Below are positions 5,243 through 7,170 of a DNA stretch of 7,170 nt, one piece after another. The stretch is from assembly GCA_010024525.1 (NCBI GenBank), contig RGGS01000058.1:1-7170 (forward strand), read 5' to 3'. The first letter of the stretch is position 1. Every line of letters starts with the position of its first letter. A model generated the notes under the pieces. It was not told where the DNA came from, searched no databases, and saw only the letters and a list, made by a program, of their open reading frames with translations. The stretch comes from Verrucomicrobiota bacterium. Lineage in GTDB: Bacteria; Verrucomicrobiota; Verrucomicrobiia; Methylacidiphilales; Verrucolacustridaceae. Both the position numbers and the translations under genes were made by a program.

Positions 5243-6016
5243 TCAGTAAGAAAGCCCGCGTTTCTTGGCCCTTTTCCACTCTTGATCGAGTTGCCGCGGG
5301 GTTAGGTCGGTGGTTTTCAGTCCTTTTTTGGCGACTTCCTTTTCAACGGAGCGGACGCGTTGGGCAAACCGCTCGGCTGCATCCCGACAGGCGCTCTCGG
5401 CATCGACTTTCCGGTGGCGGGCGAGATTCACCAGGGTGAAAAGGAGATCCCCCAGTTCCCGGGAGAAGGCGGGACCGCGTCCCCGGGTTCGGCTGAGTTC
5501 CCTTATTTCCTCGCGAATCTTGGCTGGAATGCCCTGGGAGGGATTGGGCCAATCGAACCCAACCCGGGCGGCGCGTTTTTGCAGGTTTTGAGCCCGTAGC
5601 AAGGCGGGCAAATGGCGGGGAACGCCGTCCAGGGAACTGCGACGGGTCGGTTTTTCCTCCAGTTTGAGCTGATGCCATCGTTTGAGGACTTGGGATGAGC
5701 TGGTGATCCGCTCCTTCCCGAACACATGGGGGTGGCGGCGCACCAGTTTTTCCGCAAGTTCCCGGGCCACGGCTTTGAGATCAAAAGCTTTCCGCTCTTG
5801 AGCCAACTGGGCATGAAAAATAATATGGAGGAGGACATCGCCCAGTTCCTCGCGAAGGGCATGGTCATCCCCTTGGTCAATGGCCTCAAGGAGTTCGTAG
5901 ACCTCTTCCAAAATCATGGGTCGGAGGGTGTGGTGGTTTTGTTTGCGGTCCCAAGGGCAACCTTTCGGGCCGCGCAGCCGGGCCATGATGCGGGTCAGGG
6001 AGGAAATCTCTCTCAT
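5243..6016 (-). CDS. mazG: Nucleoside triphosphate pyrophosphohydrolase MazG
   Basis: This 257-residue cytoplasmic enzyme hydrolyses NTPs or dNTPs to the monophosphate and pyrophosphate, cleansing the nucleotide pool and lowering (p)ppGpp-linked stress in E. coli. Size matches E. coli MazG (about 263). Both tandem MazG domains are present with EExxE...ExxD metal sites. The N-terminal one has Glu37, Glu38, Glu41 in LEEVYELLEAI with Glu57 and Asp60 in EELGD. The C-terminal one has Glu169, Glu170, Glu173 in REEIREL with Glu187 and Asp190 in ELGDLLFTLVNLARH. Other family marks are GCPWDRKQ and RRHPHVFG. The ATG at 6016 is the only choice, since an in-frame TAA sits just upstream; no clear Shine-Dalgarno precedes it. 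It diverges from the dehydrogenase gene across 80 bp. Confidence 0.95.
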   Translation of the reverse strand: MREISSLTRIMARLRGPKGCPWDRKQNHHTLRPMILEEVYELLEAIDQGDDHALREELGDVLLHIIFHAQLAQERKAFDLKAVARELAEKLVRRHPHVFGKERITSSSQVLKRWHQLKLEEKPTRRSSLDGVPRHLPALLRAQNLQKRAARVGFDWPNPSQGIPAKIREEIRELSRTRGRGPAFSRELGDLLFTLVNLARHRKVDAESACRDAAERFAQRVRSVEKEVAKKGLKTTDLTPRQLDQEWKRAKKRGLSY

Positions 6017-6059
6017 TCCATGGAGTTACGGGCTGGGGGCGCATCCGTCGAGTCGGAGC

Positions 6060-6087
6060 GTGACGAAACGTGAATCTGGCGTAGCAT
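6060..6087 (+). promoter_or_regulatory. Weak candidate promoter of the aldehyde dehydrogenase gene
   Basis: GTGACG (6060-6065) and TAGCAT (6082-6087) each match sigma70 boxes at 4 of 6 positions with a 16-bp spacer, 9 bp before the GTG start. The match could be chance. Confidence 0.22.
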
Positions 6088-6096
6088 CGAGATTCT

Positions 6097-7170
6097 GTGA
6101 GTAAGTTCATTTCCCCATGGGCGTCTTGGCCCAAATTGATTGAGGAGCACCGGAAGGCGGCCCCCGAGGCCTACGGAACGGAGGGCAATCTTCTCAATTT
6201 GATTGGTGGGGCATGGGGACAACCCGGCCACGGAAAGTTATTCCTTTCGCCAGTTGATGCCACTCCTCTGGGCCGATACCCAATGATTCGGTTGGAAGCG
6301 GCGCGAGCCGCGGTGCTGGCGGCTGAATCGGAGTTCCATGCTTGGTCGAAAACGGATCTGGATGAGCGAAAGAGAAAGGTTTCCGAAACGCTGGATGACC
6401 TAGAAAAGCATGCCGATCTCCTGGCCAAAACCTTGATTTGGGAGATCGGCAAGCCCTACGCCCAGACGAAGGTCAGCGTGGAGCGGTGTATTTCGGGTGT
6501 CCGTTGGTATGTCGGCCAGATTGAAAAGATGATGGAGGGGAGAAAACCCCTTGGATTGATTTCCAATATTGCCTCCTGGAACTATCCCATGTCCGTTCTG
6601 GTCCATGCCGTTTTGGTGCAATGTTTGGCGGGCAACTCGGTCATCGCCAAGACCCCGACGGACGGGGGAATTCATGCGGTGACCCTCTCGTTGGCTTTGG
6701 CCCGTCGGCGCGGATTGCCGGTGAGCCTGGTCAGCGGTTCGGGGGGGGAGTTAAGCGAGGCTCTGGTTAGAAACGATGCTATTTCCTGTCTGGCCTTTGT
6801 TGGGGGCAAAAACAACGGGCGGGAGATCGCCGCCGCCTTTTACGACCGGTCCAAGCGCTACATGTTGGAGATGGACGGGGTGAATTGTTACGGGATCTGG
6901 GAGTATTCTGACTGGAAGAGTCTGGCGGCGCAGATTAAAAAGGGATTTGAATTCGGCAAGCAAAGGTGCACGGCCTATCCGCGTTACGTCGTGCAGAGGT
7001 CCCTCTTTCCCAAGTTTCTGGAGATGTATCTGGGTGTGGTCCAAGGGTTAAAATGTGGCCACCCCCTTCTCGTGGACAAGGCGGAGGATCCCTTGCCGGC
7101 GCTGGATTACGGCCCCTTGATCAACAGTAAAAAAGTGGAGGAGTTGCGGGTACAAGCGGGGGAGGCGGTG
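6097..7170 (+). CDS. NAD(P)-dependent aldehyde dehydrogenase family protein (3' truncated)
   Basis: The open frame runs off the right edge; 358 residues are visible of a family usually about 450-500. It oxidises an aldehyde to an acid using NAD(P)+. The core residues are present: Asn162 in ASWNYPM, Lys185 in VIAKTP (cofactor binding), general base Glu258 in LEMDG, and nucleophile Cys291 in GKQRCTA, with the usual spacing. Several signatures deviate: FVGGKNNGREI replaces FTGS-type, EMDG replaces ELGG, and GKQRC replaces GQ(x)C. This marks a divergent subfamily whose substrate I cannot name. The GTG at 6097 is chosen because an in-frame TAG lies at 6082-6084 and the next in-frame ATG is well inside the domain; the ribosome site is weak (CGAGA). 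It diverges from mazG. Confidence 0.88.
   Translation, partial: MSKFISPWASWPKLIEEHRKAAPEAYGTEGNLLNLIGGAWGQPGHGKLFLSPVDATPLGRYPMIRLEAARAAVLAAESEFHAWSKTDLDERKRKVSETLDDLEKHADLLAKTLIWEIGKPYAQTKVSVERCISGVRWYVGQIEKMMEGRKPLGLISNIASWNYPMSVLVHAVLVQCLAGNSVIAKTPTDGGIHAVTLSLALARRRGLPVSLVSGSGGELSEALVRNDAISCLAFVGGKNNGREIAAAFYDRSKRYMLEMDGVNCYGIWEYSDWKSLAAQIKKGFEFGKQRCTAYPRYVVQRSLFPKFLEMYLGVVQGLKCGHPLLVDKAEDPLPALDYGPLINSKKVEELRVQAGEAV

Noticed and set aside
5310..5591. Plus-strand frames opposite mazG (also 5360-5599 and 5726-6073)
   Set aside because: They lie within a complete two-domain MazG gene and have no domain or plausible ribosome site.
6171..6675. Minus-strand frames at 6171-6452 and 6400-6675
   Set aside because: They are antisense to the aldehyde dehydrogenase, whose catalytic motifs are intact in the plus frame.

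Overview
The window is about 57% G+C and densely coded, with eight protein genes in mixed orientations. No rRNA, tRNA, CRISPR array or insertion sequence is visible. Its centrepiece is a light-driven proton-pump rhodopsin of the proteorhodopsin/xanthorhodopsin type. The membrane enzyme that makes its retinal chromophore (Blh/Brp-type beta-carotene dioxygenase) lies just downstream on the same strand. The mix of genes (retinal-based phototrophy, OmpA-type envelope protein, GAF-SpoIIE phosphatase) suggests a Gram-negative aquatic bacterium. I lean to Verrucomicrobiota or a related phylum, but that is an impression from gene content, not a proof.

Layout. 3-749 (+): 3' part of an OmpA/MotB-like protein with a coiled coil and a peptidoglycan-binding domain. 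800-1177 (-): small cupin, convergent with it. 1241-2512 (+): GAF-SpoIIE/RsbU-type phosphatase, overlapping by 4 nt a small unrecognised protein at 2509-2751 (+). 2769-3266 (-): TPR-repeat protein. 3345-4262 (-): blh. 4381-5127 (-): rhodopsin. 5243-6016 (-): MazG NTP pyrophosphohydrolase. 6097-7170 (+): aldehyde dehydrogenase, divergent from mazG and cut by the window end. No gene-free stretch exceeds 300 bases.

How they work together. Blh cleaves beta-carotene into two retinals, one of which binds Lys233 of the rhodopsin. The rhodopsin keeps all key proton-pump residues (Asp88, Thr92, Glu99, His59, Lys233) and has Met at the spectral-tuning position, which predicts green absorption. It also has Gly150 where proteorhodopsin has Phe and bacteriorhodopsin has Trp138. 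This is the position of Gly156 in xanthorhodopsin, which opens a window for a light-harvesting carotenoid, so this pump may carry an antenna. A very strong intrinsic terminator separates rhodopsin from blh, and a hairpin buries the only Shine-Dalgarno-like sequence of blh. Both suggest that much opsin and little enzyme is made. Carotenoid biosynthesis genes are not in the window. The phosphatase and small protein form a separate signalling pair; mazG and the dehydrogenase look like housekeeping or metabolic neighbours.
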